Source of the DNA: Streptomyces sp. Act143
Lineage (GTDB): Bacteria > Actinomycetota > Actinomycetes > Streptomycetales > Streptomycetaceae
Length of the DNA stretch: 64,000 bases
Assembly: GCF_003143935.1 (NCBI RefSeq)
Contig: NZ_QFRX01000001.1
Location: 9,145,403-9,209,402 of the forward strand
Reading direction: 5' to 3'
Of this stretch, positions 1 to 8,148 are shown piece by piece. The translations under genes and the position numbers were made by a program. Each line of letters opens with the position of its first letter. Positions within the stretch are counted from its first letter, which is position 1. Below the pieces are notes generated by a model. The model was not told where the DNA came from. It saw only the letters and a list, made by a program, of their open reading frames with translations, and did no database searches.

Positions 1-162
1 GGTCGGACGAGTACCACGGCAGAGCACGGAATCACATCGGCCGATCGTGCGCCGCGCCAGGGCGGAGGGCCCACGGGGAGGCGGGGGAGCGCGGTGACGT
101 ACGGCCAGGGCCGTTGCGGCCGTCGCGCCCGTGGTGACCGAGGTGGTGGCTTGCATCGGCAT
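1..162 (-). CDS. Partial unknown protein, N-terminal 54 codons
   Basis: An open frame starts at the ATG at 162, five bases after a GGGAGGAG ribosome binding site, and runs without a stop off the left edge. The visible part begins MPMQATTSVTTGATAAT and is rich in Ala, Thr, Pro and Arg, so no domain can be recognised. The strong ribosome binding site and a second ATG at 156 support real translation. It diverges from the STAS gene at 462. Function cannot be told from this piece. Confidence 0.45.
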   Translation of the reverse strand, partial: MPMQATTSVTTGATAATALAVRHRAPPPPRGPSALARRTIGRCDSVLCRGTRPT

Positions 163-461
163 CTCCTCCCTCGTTCGCCCTGCCGGGCACCTGCTCCCCG
201 GGGCTAGGGCCTGTGGGAAAGGCTAGGAACGGCGGAAAGACGCCGGGGAGGGGTCGAGCGGGCTGCCGCACGAGGCCGTACGGCCCTTGCGGGGTGCACA
301 CTCCGGCCTTGGGGGGGCGCGTGTCACCGTCCTTGGTTCAGGACCATCGGCCCCTGTCGCCCGTGGGCCGACGGGAGCATGCTTTTTGTTCGTTTGCACG
401 CGGTTGATTCAGATATGTGCGCGGTTTGTTCCACCTCTTCGGTCGTGCTCAGGGGGGCACC
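163..461. other. Divergent intergenic region
   Basis: About 300 bases lie between the partial leftward gene and the rightward STAS gene. It must hold promoters for both. I see an AT-richer stretch near 380-420 but no promoter pair that I can defend, and no coding frame with codon bias. Confidence 0.4.
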
Positions 462-1220
462 ATGACGTGGAGCGTTCCTCTTCCTCTCCGCCCGAGGGCG
501 GTGACGGCGGCACTGCTGTCCCGGCGACGCTCGGCGTCGGCGTCACGGCCGCGGGCGGTCCGAGCCGCCGACGCCGACTCGCGGCCGTCACCGATCACGA
601 TCCGCCGTCACTCCGGGTGGCTGCTGATCGAGGTCCGACAGGAGATCGGTCCGGCCACCGAACCGCATCTCGGCCGTCTCCTGCACGGTGCCATCCGCCC
701 CGAGGGCGCGGGGGTCCTGGTCGACCTGCGGCATACCGCCGACCTGGGCGCGGGCAGCATCAACGTGCTGCGGCTGGCACGCGCACTGGCGGATCGGCAT
801 GGGTTGGCGTTCGGCTGCGTCGGAGACTCAGCCGACGGCTCCCCCGGCGTCGGACGTGAGGATCTCCTCAAGGGTCGGTACCGTGGCGAGCCGGCTGCTC
901 AGGCCCGCGAGGTGCACGATCTTCAGCGTCAGCGGGTGCGGACAGACCAGCAGGAGCCGCCCACCCCGCTCCCTGACCCGCCGCTCGGCGCGGTGCAGCA
1001 GTCTCAGCCCGTAGCAGTCGAAGAACTCGGTGGGGGTGAGGTCGGCCACCACCGTCTGTCCCGCGGCCGCGGTCGCGGCGTCCAGCCTGGGCAGGATCGT
1101 GAGAGCGGAGGCGATGTCTATCTCGCCGTGGAATGCGATCAGGACCAGTCCGTGAACCCGGTCGACCTGGATGTGTCCGACGGGCCACGCGGTCGTCTCC
1201 TGCATGGCGGCTCCCCCTGA
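462..1220 (+). CDS. STAS-domain protein with anomalous 3' extension
   Basis: Residues about 48-125 form a STAS domain of the anti-sigma-factor-antagonist type (strands around ITIRRHSGWLLIEV and GVLVDLRH). The ATG at 462 is preceded by a GGGGGG ribosome binding site. At the position where antagonists carry a phosphorylatable Ser (DSSGL) this protein reads DLGAGSINVL, so the classic switch residue is absent. After the domain the frame has no stop and continues about 130 codons across the opposite-strand STAS gene at 828-1205; that part reads as antisense, low-complexity sequence. The true C-terminus may have been lost by truncation or frameshift, leaving a read-through ORF. Role: probably a partner-switching regulator of a stress sigma factor, by analogy. 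Confidence 0.6.
   Translation: MTWSVPLPLRPRAVTAALLSRRRSASASRPRAVRAADADSRPSPITIRRHSGWLLIEVRQEIGPATEPHLGRLLHGAIRPEGAGVLVDLRHTADLGAGSINVLRLARALADRHGLAFGCVGDSADGSPGVGREDLLKGRYRGEPAAQAREVHDLQRQRVRTDQQEPPTPLPDPPLGAVQQSQPVAVEELGGGEVGHHRLSRGRGRGVQPGQDRESGGDVYLAVECDQDQSVNPVDLDVSDGPRGRLLHGGSP
828..1205 (-). CDS. STAS-domain anti-sigma factor antagonist-like protein
   Basis: A 125-residue single-domain STAS protein; the ATG at 1205 follows a GGGGGAG site. The conserved segment is VVADLTPTEFFDCYGLRLL, followed by the usual second half (RRVRERGGRLLLVC, then LAGLSSRLATVPTLEEIL). The residue equivalent to the phosphorylated Ser of SpoIIAA is Tyr65 (DCYG), so control by a SpoIIAB-type serine kinase is unlikely. 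Known STAS antagonists bind HATPase anti-sigma factors; one candidate ATPase lies at 2962. It converges with, and lies inside, the reading frame of the other STAS gene. Confidence 0.85.
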   Translation of the reverse strand: MQETTAWPVGHIQVDRVHGLVLIAFHGEIDIASALTILPRLDAATAAAGQTVVADLTPTEFFDCYGLRLLHRAERRVRERGGRLLLVCPHPLTLKIVHLAGLSSRLATVPTLEEILTSDAGGAVG

Positions 1221-1843
1221 TGAGCCAGGCCCTCCGCATACTCCCCCCGGAGGGCGGCGATGACATGTACGGGCCACCAGGGACTGGGGTGACGACAGGC
1301 GGCCAGCCTACGGCGGGGCCGGTCACCCGCGAGGAGAAGGAACGCTACTTCGATTTCGATTCCCTCAATCGAAGGGTTTTTAACGTATTTTCTTGACACT
1401 CGCGCCCCGGTGATGCGAAGGATGCCCATGTCAATGGGCTGATTCACCCCCGGTGCGGGGTAAAGGGGCCCTCGCCAAGGTGTGCGAGGCCGCCGTAGGC
1501 TCTCCGGCAGTGCCCCGGACCCCGGCCGACGCAGTACGAGTGCGGCCGCGGAGGCGTTGAACTGGCCCCGTCTCTCGCGGCCCGCCCTCCGCCGATCAAG
1601 ACGCCGACCGGGAGGCCACCGATGAGACAGATCTTCCTGCCTCGCCTGCCGTCGCACGACGGGCACCGAGCGCCTGATACCGGCTGAACCATCCCCGCCC
1701 GCGATCCTCCCGCATGGCGGGCGGGGAATCCGGTGCCCGGTCGACGGTGAGGAGGGGGGCGTCGGCCGGGCACAACAGCCCTCTTTGCGGCGTTGACCAG
1801 CAGTTCGGCCGACTGTCCGCTCCGATGGGCACTGGAAGTACGA
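1206..1843. other. Long intergenic region without a supported gene
   Basis: About 640 bases separate the leftward STAS gene from the end of the leftward flavin-binding protein. Frames across it give Arg/Pro-rich translations without a domain or ribosome binding site. The only structure I can point to is the hairpin at 1348-1374 followed by T-rich sequence. The region presumably holds the promoter of the 828-1205 gene. Confidence 0.4.
1348..1385 (+). terminator. Hairpin followed by T-rich tract
   Basis: CTTCGATT at 1348-1355 pairs with AATCGAAG at 1367-1374 (8 perfect base pairs, 11-base loop). It is followed by GGGTTTTTAACGTATTTT. This is intrinsic-terminator geometry for rightward transcription, and the only rightward frame upstream is the STAS gene whose ORF ends at 1220. 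It is unusually AT-rich for this genome. It could instead be a protein-binding palindrome upstream of the leftward STAS gene. Confidence 0.45.
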
Positions 1844-2341
1844 CTACGCCTGCGGGCGGGTGCCGTTGCCGTTGATCAGTCGGACGCCGGTGACCAGGTC
1901 GGGGCGGATGCGTACGACGTGATCCATCCGCTGGTCCGACCACGGGTGCAGCATCCGCTGGTAGCGCGCGATCTGTTCGGGGTCGGTGACCAGACGGCAG
2001 TAGCCGGTGACGACGACGCTCCAGCCGAGATGCGCGACAGGGTCGATGACGTCGGCCTCGTAGGCGACGACCACGCCGTGGTCGCCGTTCTGTTGCGCGG
2101 TCGAGACCAGGGCGGCGCCGTCGTGGGTGCGGATGACGATGTCGCCGTCGTCCAGGACATGGTTGACGGGGCGTACGGCGGGCAGCGCCTTCTGGGTGAA
2201 GACGACGCGGCCCAACGGCACACTGCCGAGCAGCCGCAGGGCCTCGTCGGGATCCAGCGCGACCGTACGGCGCGGCCCGACGGCGGTTGCCGCCCCCTGC
2301 GGGCAGCCCAGGGCGAGACGGCGGGCGGTCTCGTCCTTCAC
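1844..2341 (-). CDS. Pyridoxamine 5'-phosphate oxidase-like flavin-binding protein
   Basis: A 165-residue protein of the split-barrel FMN-binding fold. The N-terminal half carries the family pattern of an Ala/Leu helix (DEALRLLGSVPLGRVVF) followed by AVRPVNHVLDDGDIVIRT. The later segment VAHLGWSVVVTGYCRLV is also typical of the small PNPOx-like proteins common in actinobacteria, which bind FMN, F420 or haem. The start at 2341 is GTG, with GGGAC upstream. No partner enzyme is adjacent; the setting is the stress-regulator cluster. The substrate cannot be told. Confidence 0.8.
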   Translation of the reverse strand: MKDETARRLALGCPQGAATAVGPRRTVALDPDEALRLLGSVPLGRVVFTQKALPAVRPVNHVLDDGDIVIRTHDGAALVSTAQQNGDHGVVVAYEADVIDPVAHLGWSVVVTGYCRLVTDPEQIARYQRMLHPWSDQRMDHVVRIRPDLVTGVRLINGNGTRPQA

Positions 2342-2928
2342 CGTGCCGTCCCGATGAGCGCGGGGACACGGCGTTCCGCTCGATCCGGACCGGGGGTACG
2401 TGACTGGTCAGCCATAGCAGGGGCCCTTCGCGCACGGCGTGCCTGTCCGCCGCACGGGGCCGGGGGCCGGGGCCGCTCGCAGGTCTGACGCCTCCATCGA
2501 AAGCGCCCCGGACCTGTTCGGCAAGGGCCGTTCGGCCCTCGTTGCCGCCGGGCATGCCGACATCACTGATCTCGCGGTCGCGCACGGGTGGCCGCACCGC
2601 CGGGTTAGGGGTCAGCCGTCTGTTCCGCCTGCCGCACGGTCGACGACCCCCCGGGCTTCGGTCGTTCTGCGGGTGTACGCGCATGTGCCACTGGGGTACG
2701 CGGTCACGTCGCCGCGCTCCGCTCCGGTGGCCGCACCGCCGTGCAGCCGGTCGGCGCCGGAGAGCTGACCTGCCCGTTCTTCGAGCCGGCGTGCTCCGGG
2801 GGCGGCGGCGACGCGGCCGTGCCGCCCTGCTAGGTGGCGGGGCCGGGCCCGGGCGTGGGACTGGCGTGATCTGGCGGGGGCGGGTGTCCCCGACGGCAGT
2901 GAGCGGTTACCAAACAGGTGTAGCAAGC
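2342..2928. other. Intergenic region, no supported gene
   Basis: About 590 bases lie between two divergently oriented genes. The frames found here lack domains. A short run near 2650-2690 reads ASVVLRVYAHV on the + strand, which resembles the C-terminal end of tyrosine recombinases, but it is too short to annotate as an integrase remnant. Nothing else is recognisable. Confidence 0.35.
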
Positions 2929-2961
2929 GTGTCGGATCCGTGTTCGGAGTGGGGGGTTCGT

Positions 2962-3429
2962 GTGCTGAGACGCGTTGCTTTCCGGGTGCCCCGTCATCCG
3001 GCCTCGGTCGGTGTGGCCCGGCAGCGGGTCCGGCGGCATCTGGCCGCGTGGGGGCATGAGGCGGAGGGCGAGAACGTGGCGAATGCGGCCCTGCTGGTCT
3101 CGGAGCTGGCGGCGAACGTGGTCCGCCACGCGCCGCTTTTGGTGCGGGAGTTCGAGGTGGCCGTGACGGCCCGGGAGGACGGCTCCTGCCTCATCGAGGT
3201 CTGCGATCAGGGCCGCGGTCTGCCGGTCGTCGTCCGGGACGGCGAGGTCGGGGAGGCGGAGAACGGACGCGGCCTGCGCCTTGTCGAGGCCGTCGCCAAG
3301 GAGTGGGGTGTGCGGCCCGACCGGCACGTCGGCAAGACGGTGTGGGCCCTGATCGACCCCCCGTCCCGATACGTGTCCCACACCCAGCCCTGTCACCGCC
3401 CGGCCCACCAGGAAGGACGAGATGACTGA
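2962..3429 (+). CDS. HATPase_c anti-sigma-type ATP-binding protein
   Basis: About 155 residues with the Bergerat fold of SpoIIAB/RsbW-like kinases: N box LLVSELAANVVRHA, G1 box EVCDQGRGLP, and G2 box NGRGLRLVEAVAKEWGV. Such proteins bind ATP and sequester or phosphorylate partners in sigma-factor switching. I chose the GTG at 2962 because GGAGTGGGG lies just upstream. A GTG at 2929 is in frame and would add CSEWGVR-type residues that may belong to the protein. The stop overlaps the ATG of the HAD-like gene by 8 bases, so the two are translationally coupled. Confidence 0.85.
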   Translation: MLRRVAFRVPRHPASVGVARQRVRRHLAAWGHEAEGENVANAALLVSELAANVVRHAPLLVREFEVAVTAREDGSCLIEVCDQGRGLPVVVRDGEVGEAENGRGLRLVEAVAKEWGVRPDRHVGKTVWALIDPPSRYVSHTQPCHRPAHQEGRDD

Positions 3430-4108
3430 CGCACCCGGTCGGAGCGCCCCGGTGATCGCCTTCTTCGCCATCGATCAGACCCTGCTGAGCACACGCGTCC
3501 TGGAGGACTTCCTGCGCCACCGCCTCCCCGAACGGCAGTTCGCCTACGAACGGGGTCAGCTGCGCGCGCTGACCGCCCTCGGCATCGGCCCCGCGGACAT
3601 CCTCCGCGCCCACTACCGGCTTTACGAGGGCACCTTGTGGACCGATCTGATGGAACAGGGGCAGCACTGGTACGACGACCTGTGCCGCGGCCGGCAGACG
3701 AGCCGGCCGTTCGTCCCGTCCGCCGTCGCCGCGCTGCGCGCCCACCAGGAAGCCGGGCACCTCACGGTCCTGCTGTCGGAGGCGTTCGCGCCCTGCCTCA
3801 TCCCCGTCGGCAAGGACCTGGGAGCCGACCTGGTCATGGGCACCGAACCGCTGCTGGACGCCGAGGGGCGCCTGACCGGCGCGGTACGCCGCCCGATGAC
3901 CGCCGCGGCGAAGGCCCGCGCCGCCCGCACCACGGCCGCTGCCCACGGCGCGGACCTGCACCGGTGCTTCGGCTACGGCGGCCACGCCGGCACCCTTGCC
4001 CTGCTCCGCACGGTGGGGCGACCGTCGGTCATCGGCACCGACCCCGTCCTGACCGCCCACGCCCACCGCTCCGGCTGGCCCGTCCTGCCTTTTGCCACCA
4101 ACACCTGA
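3422..4108 (+). CDS. HAD-like protein (SerB/HAD-IB type) lacking catalytic residues
   Basis: A 228-residue protein that aligns by motif order with HAD-IB phosphatases. Motif I reads FFAIDQTLL, so the nucleophile Asp is Ala16; the second Asp (D18) remains. Motif II Ser is kept (LLSEAF), and a motif III Lys is plausible (TAAAKARA). Motif IV, normally GDSxxDxP, reads GYGGHAGTLAL, so both metal-binding acids are missing. It is therefore probably not a phosphatase; a binding or regulatory role with its coupled ATPase partner is an inference. It overlaps the upstream gene by 8 bases (ATGACTGA). Confidence 0.75.
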   Translation: MTDAPGRSAPVIAFFAIDQTLLSTRVLEDFLRHRLPERQFAYERGQLRALTALGIGPADILRAHYRLYEGTLWTDLMEQGQHWYDDLCRGRQTSRPFVPSAVAALRAHQEAGHLTVLLSEAFAPCLIPVGKDLGADLVMGTEPLLDAEGRLTGAVRRPMTAAAKARAARTTAAAHGADLHRCFGYGGHAGTLALLRTVGRPSVIGTDPVLTAHAHRSGWPVLPFATNT

Positions 4109-4397
4109 GCTGCACAGCCGGGGGGCGTTGAGAGGGCGGAATGGCACCGGATTCTGCGTAAGTCCGGCGGGCGAGGCGGATGAGGCGGTTGGTATTGATG
4201 AGGCGGATGCCAGCATCGTCATAGGGCTGATCGGCCCTAGCGGCCAACGCCACAAGCGAAAGATGATGAGAGGCGGGTGGCACCATTTAGCAGAATAGAC
4301 TCTCGACTTTCGCTGCGGACGTCGGGATAGGGAAGCGATAAACTCGACAACCTTCCATTTTCAGGCGGTGCAATTTACCGAAAGGGGATGTTTTCTG

Positions 4398-5426
4398 ATG
4401 ATGTCAAAACATGGAGAACTGAACAAGGAGATCATCAAGGCGAGGCAGGAGAGGCAATGCCGCGATTACCTATATCTAAATGATGCAGAGGTTAAGAACG
4501 TAATCGCATCGAGTGTCGGAGCGGTGCACGGCGATATATCGATCGAAAATTCTGAAAAATATGCGGGCGCTCTTGGGGTGAATTTGTCTCTGTTGTTCTC
4601 CAGCATCTCTGGGGGCTTCCATGGGGGTTCGTCATATGTGAAGCGTTACACCCTTCAGCAGACTGCATATGGCTATGTTAATCAGCTCTTCAAATCGGTG
4701 CGTGGATTGATTAAGATTCAAAACCCGTCTGTGGATATCACCGCACTGAAGGGGGGCGACCTTGTGTTGTTCCCTGCCTACATTGACGCCGATACGAGCA
4801 ATATTGTTCCGCCATGTAAAATTGATTCATCAGAAATCGAATCAGGTATTTCCGGCCGCTTGCGCTGGTTCAATATAATTGAGCGCCTGAAGGAGAAGAG
4901 GGAGCTAGTCAGAAGGCAAGAGAAGTATCGCGACCAAGTCTTGCTTGCTCATGTTACTTCTCCTGCTGGAGGGCTGGGCCATTTTGATGACGGAGAGCCG
5001 ATAATTGCGGCCCTGCATCTTCATGGTCAATCGGTTGTGGCGAAGGAGGAAGAGGACCTCGTAGGGGAGGCGGTGATCCTCGGGTGGGTTGAGTGTGTGA
5101 ATTCCTCTAATCCTGCCGTAAGGCTCACCATAGGCCAGAGTGGGGGCGGGAAAAGGAAGGTGAGGGTCGAGCGGGGATACTCGATTCCGAGAAGTTCTCC
5201 GACCGCGCTGGACGCCTCACGTAGTCTCGAAAGTGCTAGTCACGGTCGCGCTCTTTTCGAAGCTCGACAGGAAGTAGGTTCCCTTGCCTCTGGGTCAGAA
5301 GCGTCGGAACTTTTTCCGACTCTCGTGTCGGCCGAGTCTCAGGGATGTGATGCATCTGCCAATAGCGTGGACGATTCAGTACTCGCCTTGAGTGTGTATG
5401 TTAGGCCGATATGCATATATCGCTGA
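4398..5426 (+). CDS. Orphan hypothetical protein of low GC, likely acquired
   Basis: A 342-residue protein with base composition clearly lower in GC than its surroundings and with A/T-ending codons (ATA, TTA, AAA) rare elsewhere in the window. Residues 20-100 include CRDYLYLNDAEVKNVIASSVGAV and ALGVNLSLLFSSISGG, weakly recalling DUF6414-type proteins of defence islands, but I cannot name the family. A charged helix follows (ERLKEKRELVRRQEKYR), and the last 90 residues are Ser-rich and probably disordered. I chose the ATG at 4398 because AAAGGGGA lies about 10 bases upstream; the upstream GTG at 4368 has no such site. No operon partner is visible. Confidence 0.75.
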   Translation: MMSKHGELNKEIIKARQERQCRDYLYLNDAEVKNVIASSVGAVHGDISIENSEKYAGALGVNLSLLFSSISGGFHGGSSYVKRYTLQQTAYGYVNQLFKSVRGLIKIQNPSVDITALKGGDLVLFPAYIDADTSNIVPPCKIDSSEIESGISGRLRWFNIIERLKEKRELVRRQEKYRDQVLLAHVTSPAGGLGHFDDGEPIIAALHLHGQSVVAKEEEDLVGEAVILGWVECVNSSNPAVRLTIGQSGGGKRKVRVERGYSIPRSSPTALDASRSLESASHGRALFEARQEVGSLASGSEASELFPTLVSAESQGCDASANSVDDSVLALSVYVRPICIYR

Positions 5427-5520
5427 CTTGCGGCGGCCTTACTGAACATGGCGGGAAACTATTGCGGTGCCATGGCCGTGGTCGACTCCAATGCAGCCCG
5501 CCTGGCACGCAAGCACTTTA

Positions 5521-5545
5521 CTCAGGTTGAATCGGTGATGTCCGG
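5521..5545 (+). repeat. IS630 left terminal inverted repeat
   Basis: 25 bases matching the reverse complement of 6665-6689 without mismatch. The TA just outside at 5519-5520 is one copy of the target dinucleotide. Confidence 0.93.
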
Positions 5546-5586
5546 GCTGTGGTGATGGGTCGTGATCCCTGCGGTACGACGTCCTC

Positions 5587-6688
5587 ATGCGGTACGCGCA
5601 AGGGGGCGGGCTGACGCCTGCCGGGCAGGTGAAGCGGGAGGCCGTGCGGCTGGAGGCCGCCAGATGGTTCGAGGCCGGGGCGGCCACCGCCCGGATCGCG
5701 GCTGAGTTGCGGGTGACGGACCGGTCGGTGCGCCGGTGGCGGGCGGCCTGGCGGCACGGCGGTGCCGGAGCGTTGGCGTCGGCGGGCCCTATGGCGGTGG
5801 AGAGGCTGTCGGTGCAGCAATGGCAGCGGCTGGAGGCGGAGTTGAAACGGGGCCCGCTGGCGCACGGCTTCGACGACGAGGTGCAGGGCTGGACGCTGAA
5901 GCGGGTGAAGCTGCTGATCGGCCGGTTGTTCCACGTCGGCTACACCGTCCAGGGCGTGTGGCGGCTGCTGAAACGGCACGGCTGGAGCTGCCAGGTGCCG
6001 GTGCGGCGAGCACTCGAACGCGACGAGGCGGCGATCGAAGTGTGGAAGGCCGAGGTGTGGCCGCGGCTAAAAGTACTGCGCACGACCTGGGCGCCCATAT
6101 CTGCTTCGCGGACGAGTCCGGCCAGTCGCTGATCCCGCCGAGGGGCCGGACCTGGGCGCCGCGCGGGGCCCGCCCGGTCGTACGGGTGGCCGGGAGGCGC
6201 GGTGGCCGGGTCAGCATCGCCGGCGCGGTGTGTTTCAAGTCCGGTCACCGGCCACGGATGTTCTTCAAACTGCACGTCCACCGTGGCCGCAAGGGCGAGC
6301 CGAAGACCTTCGCCTGGAGCGACTACCGGGACTTCATCCGCATGGTGCACCTGCAGCTCGGCACCCCGTCGTGTGGGTCTGGGACAACCTCTCCGTGCAT
6401 CTTCAGCAGGAATTCTTCGACTTCGAGGCGCAGCACAGGGACTGGCTGGTCATCTTCCATCTGCCGCCTTACGCACCGGAGATCAACCCGCAGGAAGGCA
6501 TCTGGAGCCTGCTCAAGCGGGCCCTGGCCGACTTCGCCGCCGCCGACCTCGCGCACCTGACCCGCGTCATCAAACGGAAACTGAAAAAAATCCAGTGCCG
6601 GCCTCACCTGATCAGCGGCTGCCTCCCGACCACCGGTCTGGACCTCACGGACCTGATCGAGACACCGGACATCACCGATTCAACCTGA
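5587..6688 (+). pseudogene. IS630-family transposase, two frameshifts
   Basis: Three consecutive frames together give a full-length DDE transposase. Frame 1 (from ATG 5587) has the helix-turn-helix part (AAELRVTDRSVRRWRAAW) and the winged segment up to WPRLK. Frame 2 has the first catalytic Asp (ICFADESGQSL). Frame 3 has the second Asp (VWVWDNLSVH) and the Glu (PEINPQEGIWSLLKRA). The first break is at the AAAA run 6069-6072 and the second at the CCCC run 6364-6367; both need a -1 shift. IS630-type elements sometimes use -1 frameshifting, so the first could be functional, but two make a dead gene likelier. Confidence 0.88.
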
Positions 6689-6689
6689 G
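6665..6689 (-). repeat. IS630 right terminal inverted repeat
   Basis: Perfect 25-base partner of the left end. The transposase stop codon (TGA at 6686-6688) lies inside this repeat. TA follows at 6690-6691. Confidence 0.93.
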
Positions 6690-6691
6690 TA

Positions 6692-7320
6692 ACGAGATCG
6701 GCTTCCCTCAGCCGCACCTGCACCCCCCGCTGGATGCGGCTCGGCATCGGGCCTTCGGGAACGTGGGGCCGGGAGCGCCTGCCAGGGCCGGGCGCAGTAC
6801 CGGTGACCTTGGCTCGACTGACTAACTCGGCGGCCCGCAAAGATCGTCCGGTCCCTGCCACCGCCGAGCGGCCGATCCGACTCTGAAGAGCAGCCCCCTG
6901 AACGCGGCGCACATCGACGTACGTACTGCGCTCATCCTGCTCGACGGTGCAGGTCGGCCCCGGCACAGCCAGATATGGAACCCAACCGCGACACCGCCTT
7001 GCACCCCGCGGACATCAGACAGAGTCTGGTCGATTGCGTCAAGCACGGATCAGAAGCCTATCTGGGAACGAGCCATTCCAGGCTGAGAGCCCCCGGTCAT
7101 GCACCCCCGGGTACCCTTTCGCCCTCGTCCGGGCTTCGGTTGCCGCGTCTTTCCGCCTCGCCGGTGTCCGGGATGGGCCACGGGCGGATCGCAGGACATT
7201 CCACACCTACAGCGGGGCCATTTACTGCAGCTCGGTGGCGGGCAGACAAGACACTGAGATTGTTCGCGCACGAGCTGCATCGCACGTCTCCCCCCGGTGC
7301 TGCAGGCATCCCTGCCCGCA
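6692..7320. other. Gene-poor stretch right of the IS element
   Basis: About 630 bases without a supported gene. Short frames exist (for example + strand 6975-7343), but none shows a domain or a ribosome binding site. A frame ending near 6890 (RKDRPVPATAERPIRL) could be the tail of a decayed gene. I would call this remnant DNA. Confidence 0.4.
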
Positions 7321-8148
7321 TCACTTCGGTGGACCCGGGCTAAGTTCAGGGGGCGCGCTTGGTCCACTGGAAGTCTCGGGGCATCGCTCTGTCCCGTCTC
7401 CAGCTTGGCCCGATTGCAAGATGTAGGTAATGAGCGGTCTGCTCCTCTCCTTGTCGCTGCAGAGAGAGCGTGTGACTATTCGATCATTGGGGATGTAGGA
7501 CACCTTCTTCTCGTCACGATAGAGGAATGCAACTTCACTCTCGCCCGTCGCGACTACATATCCGACCACCCGTTTACCCCCCTTAAGAGTCACTACTTCA
7601 CTAGGGAGCCATGTGGAGGTGTTGGTGATTGCACTGATGGTCAGCGCAATAACGGCCCAGAAGACAAACGATGAGGCGTTTACGCGAGTCGACTTCCTGT
7701 CCATCTCCCACATGAAGTAGGCGATGAAGATAGACCCATAGAGGAACATCCAGATGAACAGATCCACAGAAGCGAGAGCGGCTCCCACCAGAACTACGAT
7801 GAGCGCCGATAGTTTGACGGCGGCTGACACTCGACCCGCCCCTCTGATCCTTTCGTACACGATCTCGGCAGTCAAATACATCCCGACAAGCAGAAGTGCT
7901 CTAGGTAACACCTGTAGGAATGAGGAAGAGAATATCGCCCAGATGTCAAGGTTCGCTGCGAGAACCTCCAGTGTTGCGGAGTCCCCGCCTGCTGTAATGT
8001 ATAATCGCAGGGCGGCAACAGCTATCATTGTCAGGGGTAATGCGTAGGAGATATTTCCCAAAACCCATTCAAATAGCGGATCCGGCTTGCTGGATTTCGT
8101 AGTGGCGGAATCGCTCATTTCTTTGCCGTGCTCATGCTCGCTTGCCAT
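7321..8148 (-). CDS. Orphan multi-pass membrane protein
   Basis: A 275-residue protein started at the ATG at 8148, which has GTAGGGGAA just upstream; a longer frame to 8205 lacks such a site. The first 35 residues are polar and cytosolic-looking. About five hydrophobic segments follow, including ISYALPLTMIAVAALRLYI, VLPRALLLVGMYLTAEIV, LSALIVVLVGAALASVDLF and FVFWAVIALTISAI. A soluble C-terminal domain of about 90 residues has strand-like sequence (GGKRVVGYVVATGESEVAFL). GC content is lower than in neighbouring core genes, so it probably came with the island. I recognise no family and no partner gene. Confidence 0.75.
   Translation of the reverse strand: MASEHEHGKEMSDSATTKSSKPDPLFEWVLGNISYALPLTMIAVAALRLYITAGGDSATLEVLAANLDIWAIFSSSFLQVLPRALLLVGMYLTAEIVYERIRGAGRVSAAVKLSALIVVLVGAALASVDLFIWMFLYGSIFIAYFMWEMDRKSTRVNASSFVFWAVIALTISAITNTSTWLPSEVVTLKGGKRVVGYVVATGESEVAFLYRDEKKVSYIPNDRIVTRSLCSDKERSRPLITYILQSGQAGDGTERCPETSSGPSAPPELSPGPPK

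Larger units (their letters stand above)
5521..6689 (+). mobile_element. IS630-family insertion sequence (1169 bp, degenerate transposase)
   Basis: The ends are perfect 25-bp inverted repeats at 5521-5545 and 6665-6689, beginning CTCAGGTTGAATCGG. A TA dinucleotide flanks each side (5519-5520 and 6690-6691), the target duplication expected of the IS630/Tc1 group. Inside is a single transposase gene, broken by two apparent one-base shifts. The element sits in the low-GC, gene-poor island. Confidence 0.93.

Noticed and set aside
1394..1420. TTGACA resembling a -35 box
   Set aside because: No -10 at acceptable spacing and no gene downstream on that strand.
2640..2700. ASVVLRVYAHV peptide resembling a tyrosine-recombinase end
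   Set aside because: Only about a dozen residues match and the catalytic Tyr/Arg context is missing; may be chance.
6975..7343. 122-codon + strand ORF in the island
   Set aside because: No ribosome site, low-complexity second half, no domain; probably decayed or random sequence.
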